Shown here in pieces: positions 43,770 to 54,120 of a DNA stretch of 64,000 nt; the first letter of the stretch is position 1, and the number at the start of each line of letters is the position of its first letter. Below the pieces are notes generated by a model. It saw only the letters and a program-made list of their open reading frames with translations. It did not search any database and was not told where the DNA came from. The DNA is from Coccinella septempunctata (Eukaryota; Arthropoda; Insecta; Coleoptera; Coccinellidae), in NCBI RefSeq assembly GCF_907165205.1, contig NC_058189.1, positions 42,806,270 to 42,870,269 on the forward strand, given 5' to 3'. Both the position numbers and the translations under genes were made by a program.

Positions 43770-44150
43770 TCAATCTTTTCTGAAGTTGTTCCGTATGTAT
43801 ACCCCACTTTAGCTGAGCATCAATAGTGAGCCCCAGGAACTTTACGGAGGCATGTACTTTAATAGCGTTATCCTGCTCATTAATGAATTCATGAAATCAA
43901 TCTCAGATTCAACAAATCCGTAAAACATACATACATAATTCTTCATTAGTGAAACTTGTTTATCTCGCACTCCACACGCTTCCAAACTTGAAGTGAAGAA
44001 CAGAAGTACATAGTCCACACATACGACACTATATTCAACTTTTTTTATCGCCTGTACTAAGGGTGGAAGAAAATAAAGATACCATCTCAAAAAGAGGTCA
44101 ACTTTATTTAGTTCATAGGGGGACATTTTATGTATAGTTGATTCCAATCA
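43770..44150 (-). pseudogene. non-LTR reverse transcriptase fragment
   Basis: On the minus strand, after a frameshift, the sequence reads NEQDNAIKVHASVKFLGLTI then DAQLKWGIHTEQL, the conserved block downstream of the RT active site. Upstream a degraded YADD-like stretch (VDYVLLF) is visible at the expected distance. Several stops and frameshifts are present and both ends are lost. Confidence 0.7.
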
Positions 44151-44479
44151 ATTTGTTTCAACCATGTCAGCAGGATGAAAACAAACCCAAAATTCTTGAA
44201 GGGGAACAGGGAAGAGTGATACCTTGTTTTAAAGGTAAGTTGTATCTGTAAATGGTAGCAACTCATTTTTTTGCGTGAACATATCATGCCTTAATAGGCA
44301 ACGATAGATAATAGTATACAGTATAGTGATGGTGAGATGAACATTCTGAGTCCAGCAATTCTTTTTTTAGGAACAGAAAATCAGCTCATGTCTCCCTAAC
44401 CCATGGGAGAGTTGAACAGGGGGGGGGCGAGAGAGACTTGACCATAAGTTCATTTCTCAGGAAAAACATTGAAAGAAAA

Positions 44480-45123
44480 CAATTTCCAATGACCAAGGAT
44501 TGCCTATGAGTCTATGTCAATGTTGTCATCATCAGATGTAGGTACTCAGCGTATGAAAACATATTTTCTATTTCAGAGTCACTCTCCCTAATTTCCGAGA
44601 TGTTTGTTACTTTTTTGAACCTTTGTATATTTTTTTGTATTTAGATATATATGTTATTCAATTTTCGTTTTTCGAAGCAAACCATTATCGAAGCTCAGTG
44701 CGGGAAACTTGGACCACTGATTATATCTCCCGACCAAAGCATATGTCAAGTCTCCCGCACCCCCTTTTAGTCTATTCAACAGTTGTTTTCTTGAATTTTT
44801 TACAACTATTATTAAAAAGGCTCATCTTTCGTAAAACAATATTAATCAATGAAAGCAATACAATTTAATAACACCACCCACCTATTAAACTTTTCAGACA
44901 GTGTAAAAAAACAAAAACAATTCAATTTCTCACTTCCTAACAACAAAATCACGTTCAACCTTCTCACTCCCGAACTGTTCTGATTGCGGTCCAAATGGGG
45001 ACACCACTAGTTGTGCCTTGTTACGAGTATGTCTCAAGCTATTTACGATACCTGTATCGCGAAATTTGAATTGAAATATTCGAGGTGGTTCAAGTCTCCT
45101 ACCTGAGCAAGTCTCCCGGACTC
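44480..45123 (+). repeat. P-like element internal fragment (second copy)
   Basis: About 600 bases match 39752-40355: TCATCATCAGATGTA, CTTTGTATATTTTTT, AGTGCGGGAAA, CAAGTCTCCCGCAC, ACTAGTTGTGCCTTGTTACG. The alignment stops at about 45123 just before the 3' end of the LINE on the minus strand. Confidence 0.75.
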
Positions 45124-45403
45124 CCCCTAACCATTCAATTCTATAAAACAAAGTTGACAAAAAACCCTTTTAATCTTTATTCTCCTCAATTCATCATACA
45201 GAATGGAAACTACATACAATTTTTCGATGCGAGCTCAAGTAAGCTCATTTAAGAGCTTGTGTATGAGTTCGCTCGATTAATCCATTAAAAATAAATATGA
45301 AGTGTTCCTCACCAATAAAACACATCGAGGAACGATCGAAAGTGAAAGTTATAAAATGCAGTACAAATACTGAGCTGGCTGACTGATCATAATGTAATTA
45401 ATA

Positions 45404-48232
45404 TTAGAAACACTTAAACAATTCATGAATGGCATGTCGTTCAAATGTATCGAGCAGCCAAGAATTTGTGAGCCTTCTGAGAGAATGGAAGCTCTGCAAG
45501 GACTTGAGACAAGTTGGTATGACATTATATATTTGAGACAATCTGTAAAGAAATGATGCCCTTGACTTTTCCCTAGTTACTTTGAGACCCCTGACCATCC
45601 CGTTCTCTGCCTGTCGTGTTCCGTAGGCAGAATCCATGAAATCAAGCCTGTGTCTATTTTTTGGAATAGAAGTTATCACGGTTCTCACGTACAGCTGTCT
45701 GGGATCCAGGACTCTCAGCTCCTTGAACAGTGCCTCTGTCGGAAACAAGACAGGCTTCTCGAAGAGAATCTTCAGCAGACGTTTCTGAGCTCTTTCAATG
45801 GGGCATTAATATTTCTCTGCTAGACCCCCCCATGCGACAATACCATACTGGAGAACCGACTGTACAAGGGCGTAGTACACAGCGTAGCGCTGATCCCGAG
45901 GCAAGAGTTCCCTCGCAATACGTATTTTATATGAAATTTTCCTCAACTTCTTGTGCAACTCCACGCTGTGAATATCCCACCTGAGATGACAGTCAACATA
46001 CACACCGAGATATTTTGTGTGCATCACTCGATCGATCCTGTCCTCACCGAAATAAAGGTAATCGTAGTCAGGCAAGAGGCTGCTGACCAAGGAAACCGGC
46101 AGGAAGTGTGTCTTCTTCATGTTTACAGACAGCATATTCAGGTCGAACCATTTTTTCACTTTCTTCAATCCGTCCATGGCGATATTTTTAACCTCTTCCC
46201 ATGAACTGCTCTCAAAAATAAGACACGTGTCATCAGCAAATGAAATAATCCGAGCACTGATGTTCAGGGTGAGTAGATCGTTCATATATACAAGGAATAA
46301 TATTGGGCCGAGGACTGTTCCTTGAGGCACACCCCACTTAACCTCTGCCTCACTACTCACAGCATTATTGATTTTCGTTTGCTGTACCCTACCTGACAAG
46401 TAGCTCTCGAACAATCTACACGGTACGCCTCTTATGCCTATTTTCCGGAGCTTGTCAATTAGTTTCCTGTGACAGACGGTGTCAAAGGCCTTCTTCAGGT
46501 CCACAAATACACAAAGTATTTTTCTACCACCATCAACAGCACCGTATAAACTTTCCGCGAGAGCATTCAGTGCATCCGCCGTTGATCTCCCCTGTCGGAA
46601 CCCGAACTGCGAGTTGGAAAGAAAATCGAGCTTATGCAGGTACTTGACTAATCTCAAGCACAGAACTTTTTCAAACAATTTTGCGAGAACTGATATATTC
46701 GATATTGGCCTATAATTGCCTGGATCACCCTTCTCATCTCCTTTATGGATCGGTGTTATCAAAGAAACCTTGAAATGCGGGGGGACATAACCCTCCGATA
46801 AACAAGAGTTGATCAGGTCAACAAAGGGTTCCACAACATACGGTGCGACAGTTTTCATCAGGGTGTTGGTGATCATATCATGGCCAGGCGCTTTGCGGTT
46901 TTCCAAGGAATGTATCAGACCCATCATTTCAGACTTATCTGTCGGTTCTATATAAAAAGAATTTCCGCGCTGGTCAGATTTCAGGCCCGACTCAAGATCA
47001 TCCGGGACCTCGGGAACACCAGAAGCCAAAGACTCGCCGATATTCGCGAAGTATTGGTTCATTGCATCTGCTATCCCCCTGTCATCCACTATCTCTCCCC
47101 CATCAACCAAAATCCTATCAGGAGGAGTCGACCGAGAAGAACCACCACCATCGAACACACCATTGAGCACATCCCATGTTCTACCACAATCTCCCCTTGC
47201 GTCTTCAATCTGCCGCCTATAATATGAAAATTTTGCCCTCTTCAAAAGACCGTTCAACTTATTTCTATATGTTCTGTATTTTTCCCTGCTATCATCAGAT
47301 TTCGTTTTGAGGAACCTCTGAAACAACCTGTCTCTAGTGCGTATAGACTCGATCAAACCATCTGTTATCCAGGGCTGTTTTCTCTTGTGTGTCTTAATTG
47401 CCGTTAATGTGGTAGCTTCATTTATAGAATGTGTAATAATTTCTACAAATATTTCCGCCTTCTTCGAAACATCCGCGGTGTCATAGAACCTACCCCACGA
47501 TGCACGCCTAAGGTCATTATTCAACTTCTCGATGTTGACTATCCTCCTGAATCTCTCCCGTTGACCACTGTACACCGGACCTGACAACGCGTGAGCTACA
47601 AGAGTCATATAATGATCAGTAATATGAGTTTTTAAAACAAAAGGTCTTATAATCTCGTTCGGTCCAGAGTTGCCCACAAAAACATGATCGATACAAGAAG
47701 CGGAGTTTTCAGTTTCCCTGGTAGGTGAGTTAATAAGTGATCGAAATCCATATCCGCTAAGCAATTCTAGGTACTCCAGACATGCGGGGTCAGACTGATC
47801 CAAAATATCCACATTAATGTCACCTAAGAAATATGTTATACCCTTCAGTTTAGTGGAGGATATAAACAATTCAAAGTCGGAAAAAAAATCATGGATTCTG
47901 TAGGAGTGGGATCGATAGTACGGCAAAACATTGAACAGTTTTCCATGTTTCCATAATGAACATTCTAGCATATTCAGATTTCCAACGACCTTCAATTTAA
48001 CAGTGTGAGATATATTTGATCTTATATACATTACAACACCATCATTCTGATTTATAAACGACTCATTATAATAGACAACATAATCCGGAATGGTAAACTG
48101 ACGCACATCATCTATATTCCATGTTTCGGTCAAGACAATTACATCAACGTTGAACCCAAAAGAAGAAATGAAGGCAAAGAATTCACTGTGGTTCTTGCCG
48201 ATACTTCTCACATTCATCTGTAATAAACTCAA
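45404..48232 (-). pseudogene. LINE ORF2: AP endonuclease + reverse transcriptase, one premature stop
   Basis: A single frame of 943 codons interrupted only by TAA at 45806-45808 (residue 809). The reported upstream boundary is a TTG; the first ATG is at 48217 (MNVRSIGKN). The endonuclease part shows QMNVRS, LTETW, GDINVDIL, CIDHVFV and TDHYMTL. The RT part shows ITPIHKGD, NYRPISN, FGFRQGRST, VFVDLKKAFD, WGVPQGTVLGPILF and the catalytic FADD (about residue 665), followed by YLGVYVDCHLRW. The C-terminal 130 codons continue in frame after the stop (PIERAQKRLLKILF). It performs target-primed reverse transcription in active relatives. The stop would remove only the C-terminal tail. Confidence 0.88.
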
Positions 48233-48614
48233 GTCCTAGCTACTCTTTGGGAAGTGCTTCCCGATAGGGTCTTTTTCATCTAACGTTTCAGTCTCCAACT
48301 CAGTAACATCAATTCTTTCAATAAAATCATTCATTGCCCCAACGATTAAATATGACAAGTAGACCGAAAAACAATATACTCCTAGACTAGGTTTGATTAT
48401 TCAAAAAATAAAGACAAAATTCACAAAACTACATCAAACATTCAACCTGTAAGAAAAACAAAACAATAACCGTAGTGTAGGAAAAAATAACCTGAAATAT
48501 TGGAATTTACATGGATTTCATCGAATTTTAACTCTGAAAGAATTCAAAATATATTATGGAACGATAGGCAGAAAGCAATCTAAGCAACCCACCCACACAC
48601 AGTTTTACTACACT

Positions 48615-49592
48615 CTATGGTTGACCGCTTGTTTTGGACTGCGATCTCAAAAACTTTGGTCTTCCTAAGTTTTCAACCTTTGAGGGTTTTTTTGTTTGAC
48701 CAACCTTACTTGGCAGCGTTTGAACTGTTGATCCCTTTTCCTGCTCTGGAGTATACACTTGACTCGGTGTTTGCACCTCTGCCTCAACTTCACTTGTCTG
48801 CTCCATCTGCTCGTTAGAGCTACATATTCGGTTAGGTGTTTGCGCCATGCTTCCATCCGTCAGTCCCACTCCATTGCTACTTGTTTGGTGAGGTGCTCCC
48901 ACTTCTTGTTCTGAGGGACTTTCATTAGTCAATCCGGGTTTGCGTCTTGAAGGGGTTGATGGGGCACTGCTTACTTTTCGGCCCACTGACTCGTACTGAG
49001 TAATGTTTCCTAGTTCTTCAATTGTATGGGATTTTCCATTCACAAACAATGTATTCTTCTTAATATAACATTTAACCGATGGATCTTCCCTGAACTTGCT
49101 CAAGTAGCTTCGGAGGATTTTACCGTCAGATCTCTGCTTGAAAGTGAGATCGTCTCTTATAGAAATTTTGGTCCCTTTTAGTTTTTTGCTCTGCTTAATG
49201 ATCTCCAGCTTCTTGATGTACGATATAAATTCAACTTTGAGCAAACCATTTTCTTTATAACCCAGCATGTAAGCGTTGTTGAGATCAGATACGACAACCT
49301 CAACGTTCAACAATTTCTTGAACAAGTTGCAGATGCCCTGAGGGGAGGTATCTATTAGATCAGTCAAGCCAGATATGACTATATTATTCTTTCTTGATGA
49401 AATTTCCAGGGCCTCAAGTTTGGTCGAAAGCGAAGTCATTTCATTCTCCAGCTTACTCACTCTATGATTCAGCCCTTCAATCTTGAGCATTAATCTACTT
49501 TCAGCTGCTTCAATAGATGATTTAATTTCATTACGACTCTTTACTATTTCCCCCTTCAAAACTTGAACAACTTTCTCCAATTCACCCGACAT
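48615..49592 (-). CDS. LINE ORF1, coiled-coil RNA-binding protein
   Basis: An intact 325-codon frame starting ATG at 49592, upstream of the ORF2 on the same strand. Residues about 1-70 are a heptad-type coiled coil (VVQVLKGEIVKSRNEIKSS through KLENEMTSLSTKLEALE). They are followed by KNNIVISGL and a segment resembling the RNA-binding module of LINE ORF1 proteins (about 70-195, including IRDDLTFKQR and KCYIKKNTLFVNG). A low-complexity T/Q/S/P-rich tail follows (about 205-325). In such elements ORF1 proteins form trimeric nucleic-acid chaperones that package the RNA. No CCHC knuckle is visible. The frame is unbroken, so the copy is probably young. Confidence 0.8.
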   Translation of the reverse strand: MSGELEKVVQVLKGEIVKSRNEIKSSIEAAESRLMLKIEGLNHRVSKLENEMTSLSTKLEALEISSRKNNIVISGLTDLIDTSPQGICNLFKKLLNVEVVVSDLNNAYMLGYKENGLLKVEFISYIKKLEIIKQSKKLKGTKISIRDDLTFKQRSDGKILRSYLSKFREDPSVKCYIKKNTLFVNGKSHTIEELGNITQYESVGRKVSSAPSTPSRRKPGLTNESPSEQEVGAPHQTSSNGVGLTDGSMAQTPNRICSSNEQMEQTSEVEAEVQTPSQVYTPEQEKGSTVQTLPSKVGQTKKPSKVENLGRPKFLRSQSKTSGQP

Positions 49593-49640
49593 AATGTTGA
49601 TATCCAGCTTGCCTGTATGTGTGTGTTCTCCTTTATATTC

Positions 49641-50685
49641 TGCCTATCAATTATGTTATCAGTTGATAAGGTGCATATGACTCGATGTTTACACTTATAG
49701 AGAGGTATTAACGATCTTGAATAATCCGAAGATTCACAACTCAATGAACAGTAATTAGCTTGTTGAAAAAATGTTATCTCCAACCATCTATGAGTTCAAA
49801 AAAAGATATGTGTCCACTGGACACTCACTATAAACCAAAACTCCAGATTTTCCACGCAATTGATGAGAACGAACACAGCTTCCACTTGTACGTGTTTTCG
49901 CTAGCTTATGGTACGAATCTACATCAATTGAAAAAATCATCCCTTATAACATAAAATATATCCATTTCTGGGACAAAAAATTAGGTATACACACGGTATA
50001 CACGAAGAAAGAATCGGTTGTTCTTTTTTTAATACATTTGTTTGAATGGAGAAATATTTCCTGTATCAGCATTTCTTTCTTGTTCAAAGCCCAATGGCAG
50101 AATTCTAAATAGAAAAAGTTCTTTATCAGAATTACTCCACTACGTACATTTTTTCCAATTCCATATTTCTGTATTTCCCTCTTGCATACCCTGAATTTGC
50201 ATAATATATCATGATGAATAATGAATATGAGTCGCATTGTTTTCTGACGCTTCTGCGTTATATTCTGATATTCCTCTGCTCAACTGATTCCATTCGGACG
50301 CAAAAAGATCATTCCGCGTCTCGTTCTTTTATGTTGACAATCAATGCATGCGAGTTTCGCAGATAACTGGAATAATGTACAGGGAGGTGGAAGAATTTAT
50401 TCAAAATCGATAGATATCGATGCAATTTTCCAATGCTCGAATCATCAGGAATGTGAAATGAGGACTTGAAATATGCTTCGTGAAAGATATAAACACGAGA
50501 AGTGAAAAGTGATTGCTTTCGCTGGCGTATCTTGCGATAAAAGTTGATTTGTATAGAAGACATTCAGTATTCCAATTACAATAGAAGTAGATCACTAATG
50601 AGCACGGCTTTACAGTCACTCAGAATACTGGGTGGATATATTGAGAAAACGAAAATTAATTTTGTTCTGGAAATTCAGCTACACG
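49641..50685. other. no gene recognised
   Basis: Upstream flank of the LINE. It may include its 5' untranslated region (to about 49780). No frame or repeat that can be supported. Confidence 0.45.
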
Positions 50686-50687
50686 TA

Positions 50688-51045
50688 CAGGGTGGGCAGA
50701 ATTCGTTGTCTTCTAAGGGGAACTCGAGAAGAACTATCGCAGCTAGAATAAATCGAATGAAACATTCCTTAGCTCATTTTTCCTGACTAATCCAAATATG
50801 AAAACAGAATCGACCTGTCATTTCTAGAACAAAAATTGAAAAATTGTCATTTTCAATAATGTTGAATCACTTCCTCGAATCAATTCGTACTCGAAAAATA
50901 ATTATGACATTCTACAGGCACTGTAGATGTGTATGATTTTATGGAAATTTTCGATCCAGCCATTTTTCAAGATATATCATCAGGTATTTCTGATTTTTCA
51001 ACTGAAAACTATAGTTGAAAGTTCTTTTATCTTGCTGCGAAGTGG
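50688..51045 (+). repeat. solo left end of the CAGGGTGGGCA foldback family
   Basis: CAGGGTGGGCAGAATTCGTT follows TA (50686-50687) and matches 22857-23220 through AAAGTTCTTTTATCTTGCTGC. The element is cut off just before the next repeat, and no right end was found. Confidence 0.75.
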
Positions 51046-51067
51046 ATTATTCTCAAACAGAAATTTA

Positions 51068-51510
51068 GGCCCAGTACTTTCACGTGAATAAATAAATTTA
51101 TTCGATAGATAAGTCTTATTCATCGAATAAGTAAAAATGCTGTCTTTTCAGTTTCAGATAGTGTTATTCATCGATTAAATCTGTCATTGAAATTAAATAA
51201 TAAGAGTTTATTTGTCATAGTTCGAATATCATTATTGGTTGAATTTTATAAATTTCTTATGTATGGTTATTCTTTTTGTGATTTTCACGAAATATTTGCT
51301 TTCTAGTTGAAATTATGACAATTTCTACAATGCGTTGTCTTATTTTACATTAATCAGTGAAAAGTAGTATACCGTGCTTTCATAGAATTATTTTTCATCA
51401 AATAATTTCATCTGAAAGCGCCGAAATAAGGTATCCTTCAGACAGGAAATTATTTGACAGATACTTATTGACAGTGAATAAAATTTATTCGAAGGTGAAA
51501 GTACCGGGCC
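51068..51510. mobile_element. 443-bp MITE with GGCCCRGTACTTTCAC ends
   Basis: GGCCCAGTACTTTCAC at 51068 pairs with GTGAAAGTACCGGGCC ending at 51510, with further pairing through GTGAATAAA..AAATTTATTCGA. The flanks are TTTA and TTAA, suggesting a TTA or TTAA target. The middle is very AT-rich and non-coding. Confidence 0.75.
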
Positions 51511-51512
51511 TT

Positions 51513-51985
51513 AAAGTAAAAGTTCAGTCAAGGCTATGGATCGAAGACAATGAAAATCTGGTAAACAATTTTGTTAAGAATAGCCTTAGGGAACATGCCC
51601 AGGTCTCGACAACCCTAATATACCTGGGGTACTACAAGTAAACCAACGCGCGCCGGTGCCATGGGGAAATCCACCCCATGAGCTCAACTAAGACTGGCAT
51701 GATCTCTCTCTCCTATGCCCGCTTTTCCCGGTACAATACTGTTCTTATGTATCTAAAACCCGCTTTGCACTGTGTACATTTGTAAATAAACATTAGAAAT
51801 CTTATTATACCTTTGATTTTTCTCTATCAACGAAAAGAAAGTTCATAACCAGCGCACAACGGTACTACTACATAACAAATTTCATTGTCTCGATATGTAT
51901 TTTTTATATCTTAAATCCATTCAGTAGAGTATTCCACCAAAACGAGGAGGTGGAGAAGGTAGGAGACATGTTAGAACAGCAGCGT
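51513..51985. other. no gene recognised
   Basis: A 94-codon frame crosses the MITE end (51357-51641) and has no motif. AAATAAAC near 51785 and a GC-richer stretch at 51640-51730 might be the 3' end of an unrecognised retroelement. Confidence 0.35.
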
Positions 51986-51989
51986 TGGA

Positions 51990-52720
51990 GATTTTAGGGG
52001 GTAGGATTCATTACACTGTGAAACTTAGGTGTATTGTGCCCCCTATAGGGGCTGTTCTCGCCATCAAGTAGTCTACAGCTCGCCCTCCAGTTTCGGAGTT
52101 CTTATAAACTATAGTATCTGAAATGGCTTCAAGGATGTCACTTCTTCACTTCTACAAGTTTCTTCTCCAAAGCAAGTCTGACTTCGTCATCAGGTGCTCT
52201 GGAGTTTCCTCTGGTTCAAAATCTGCACCCGACGTTTTCTGCTAGACACATTACCATTAGGTGCTTCCTGATGCGGCAATACCCCCTAAGATCTAGATTC
52301 TTCTCAGATCTGGCAATATTAAAGATAGGAGAAATGTTTTGAGAAGTTGCACCTCAGTATTTTCCTTCTCCTGAAACATTTATCATTCATCAATAGCACA
52401 AAAAGGTTTTGGGTCGATGAAAGGAGCTTTTACTCCTTTTCTGGCAAGTGTATTGGCGTGTTCATTTCCTTTGATTCCCGAGTGACCGGAAACCCATACT
52501 GACGTTTTATACTCGCCTTATTCGTTTAGTTTTCTTCGGCACTCCCATGCCATTTCAGAATCGATGATATGAGAGCTTACACTGATTTGGTCGCAGCCTG
52601 ACTATCAGAATGTAAAGCCTATCACATTCATTCGGTGCTAGCCGCGAATACCACAGCGCCAGTCTCCGTCGTGGTTTTAGAACCATCTGTTGATGTTATT
52701 TTTCTTTGAGAGCTGGGATT
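51990..52720 (-). pseudogene. RNase H domain and C-terminus of a non-LTR retrotransposon
   Basis: On the minus strand, despite stops and frameshifts, the RNase H motifs occur in order: ITSTDGSK, TETGAVVFAAST, ALHSDSQAAT, then WVSGHSGIKGNEHANTLARK. Downstream comes EETPEHLMTKSDLLWRRNL and ETGGRAVDYLMARTAPIGG, typical of the C-terminus after RNase H in R1/I-type elements. RNase H is absent from the CR1-group elements nearby, so this is a different clade. RT and endonuclease parts were not found. Confidence 0.8.
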
Positions 52721-54120
52721 GTGGGGTGTCTTCCCCAATCTTCTTCATTACTTAGTATCGCAGTGAATAATCGATGCTATTTCATTATTATCACGTCAGT
52801 GGAAATGTTATATGATTAAATATATTTTGCTAGTACCTTTCTTGGATAGTGGTAGAGTAGCCTAATGCGCTAATATATCATCGCAAGATGAACAGGAGTG
52901 AAATATGAGCTTTGGTCTATTTGCATGAAGGCCTCTTTGTAATTGGTCTCAAGCGAGCTCGATTTGATAAAGGTCAGGGAATCTTGAAAGTAAAATGCTG
53001 TCTGTAAAATGCACTGTTGTTTTCTAGTAGCAATCTCCTGGGATCTACTGGGGAGAGAATTATCATTTAGAGAAACAAAATTCAAGCTAAGATTTGTATA
53101 AAATTGTAGGAAAATGAAAAGTTCATGGTTCTTGAAAGTACTGATAAATCAGTTCTGCCATCGAAACAAAATAAAACCCAAGCTATAATTGTACCTCCTC
53201 GGAGAGAAGGAAATTCTGGAACGAGTGGCGAATTTTTCGTATGAGTGGACGCGTCCCCACTCGTACTCATCGACTATTAGAAAAAAATTATAAATCTCGA
53301 CTATTCAGTAAAGAGTTCGTATCCCTTCGCCATCACGCCAGTACACCAGGTCCATTGCCCACTGTAATCTTTGAAGCTAGTTTTGGACAGTGTGCGAAAC
53401 TCTTCTCAACAGACATCTCGATGTTAGATTGACTTCATGGAGACATCATCTGACTGAATTTTGGGAAATTGTACCTGTGTCATCTCAACATTGCCTTATC
53501 ACTCTGGATGTGCTGAGAATCTGTCTTCCTACCGAAAGAGTTAACAAAGTCTTCTATTTTCGTTGTCTAGGTGTTGTACCATTTCTTGGTTTAGACGAGC
53601 AATGCGAGGCTAATTGTCGTGAAAGTAAACATGATGTCATTAAAAAAATGGGCCAACTGTTGGTATCATCATCATCAAAAACAACAACCTACAGAATAGG
53701 CACATCGGCTTCGAAATACGGAGACCTAGAGGAACAAAGCAGAACACAATTGAGGTTGAAAGATGTCAAGACCATCCATTTCATGACATACTCATCTTAA
53801 TGAGCCAAATCAAAACATAATTGTAATTAAATCAAAATTGACAAGTCAGTTGTCATAACAAAATGACATCGTCTCAAAAAATAAATTCTAGTTCGGAAAT
53901 CACTCTAGCCTCTACGACTTACGCTATCATGATAATAAATAATTTTTTTTCTCAAAAACCATAAATTTTAGCATGTGTTAAAAATGGATCAAGCTATCCA
54001 AAATTAATCTTTTATTGTAAAATATTAAAATGGAAAGTTTCTTGGGAAACATGGTTTAGGAGTTGCTTTTTGTACCTTTTTCAATCGTAAAAGAATACGA
54101 AAAAAATTTTAAGAATAAAA
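52721..54120. other. no recognised gene; one 136-codon frame
   Basis: 53390-53800 (+) is open for 136 codons with no recognisable motif. Its serine-rich C-terminal part and lack of a clear upstream exon leave it undecided between chance and a host exon. 53875-54120 is AT-rich and ends in an (AAT)n run, the 3' tail of the following minus-strand element. Confidence 0.35.

Larger units (their letters stand above)
45160..49640 (-). mobile_element. near-complete two-ORF non-LTR retrotransposon, CR1/L2 group
   Basis: The order on the minus strand is a 5' region, ORF1 (49592-48615), a 382-base gap, ORF2 with endonuclease and reverse transcriptase (48232-45404), and a 3' untranslated region of about 240 bases with AATAAAG near 45172. 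There is no RNase H domain. The two-ORF layout with a coiled-coil ORF1 and APE-type endonuclease fits the CR1/L2 group. The exact clade was not determined. Both ends are approximate because no target duplication was identified. Confidence 0.82.

Noticed and set aside
44418..44428. Run of G as a G-quadruplex
   Set aside because: A single G run without further G tracts nearby does not make a supported quadruplex.
45953..47227. Several plus-strand frames of 67-115 codons
   Set aside because: They lie opposite the LINE ORF2 coding strand and are shadows of it.
48617..48817. 66-codon plus-strand frame
   Set aside because: Antisense shadow of LINE ORF1.
53390..53800. 136-codon frame as a host gene
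   Set aside because: No motif, no splice context and no upstream promoter sign. Listed only as an undecided stretch.
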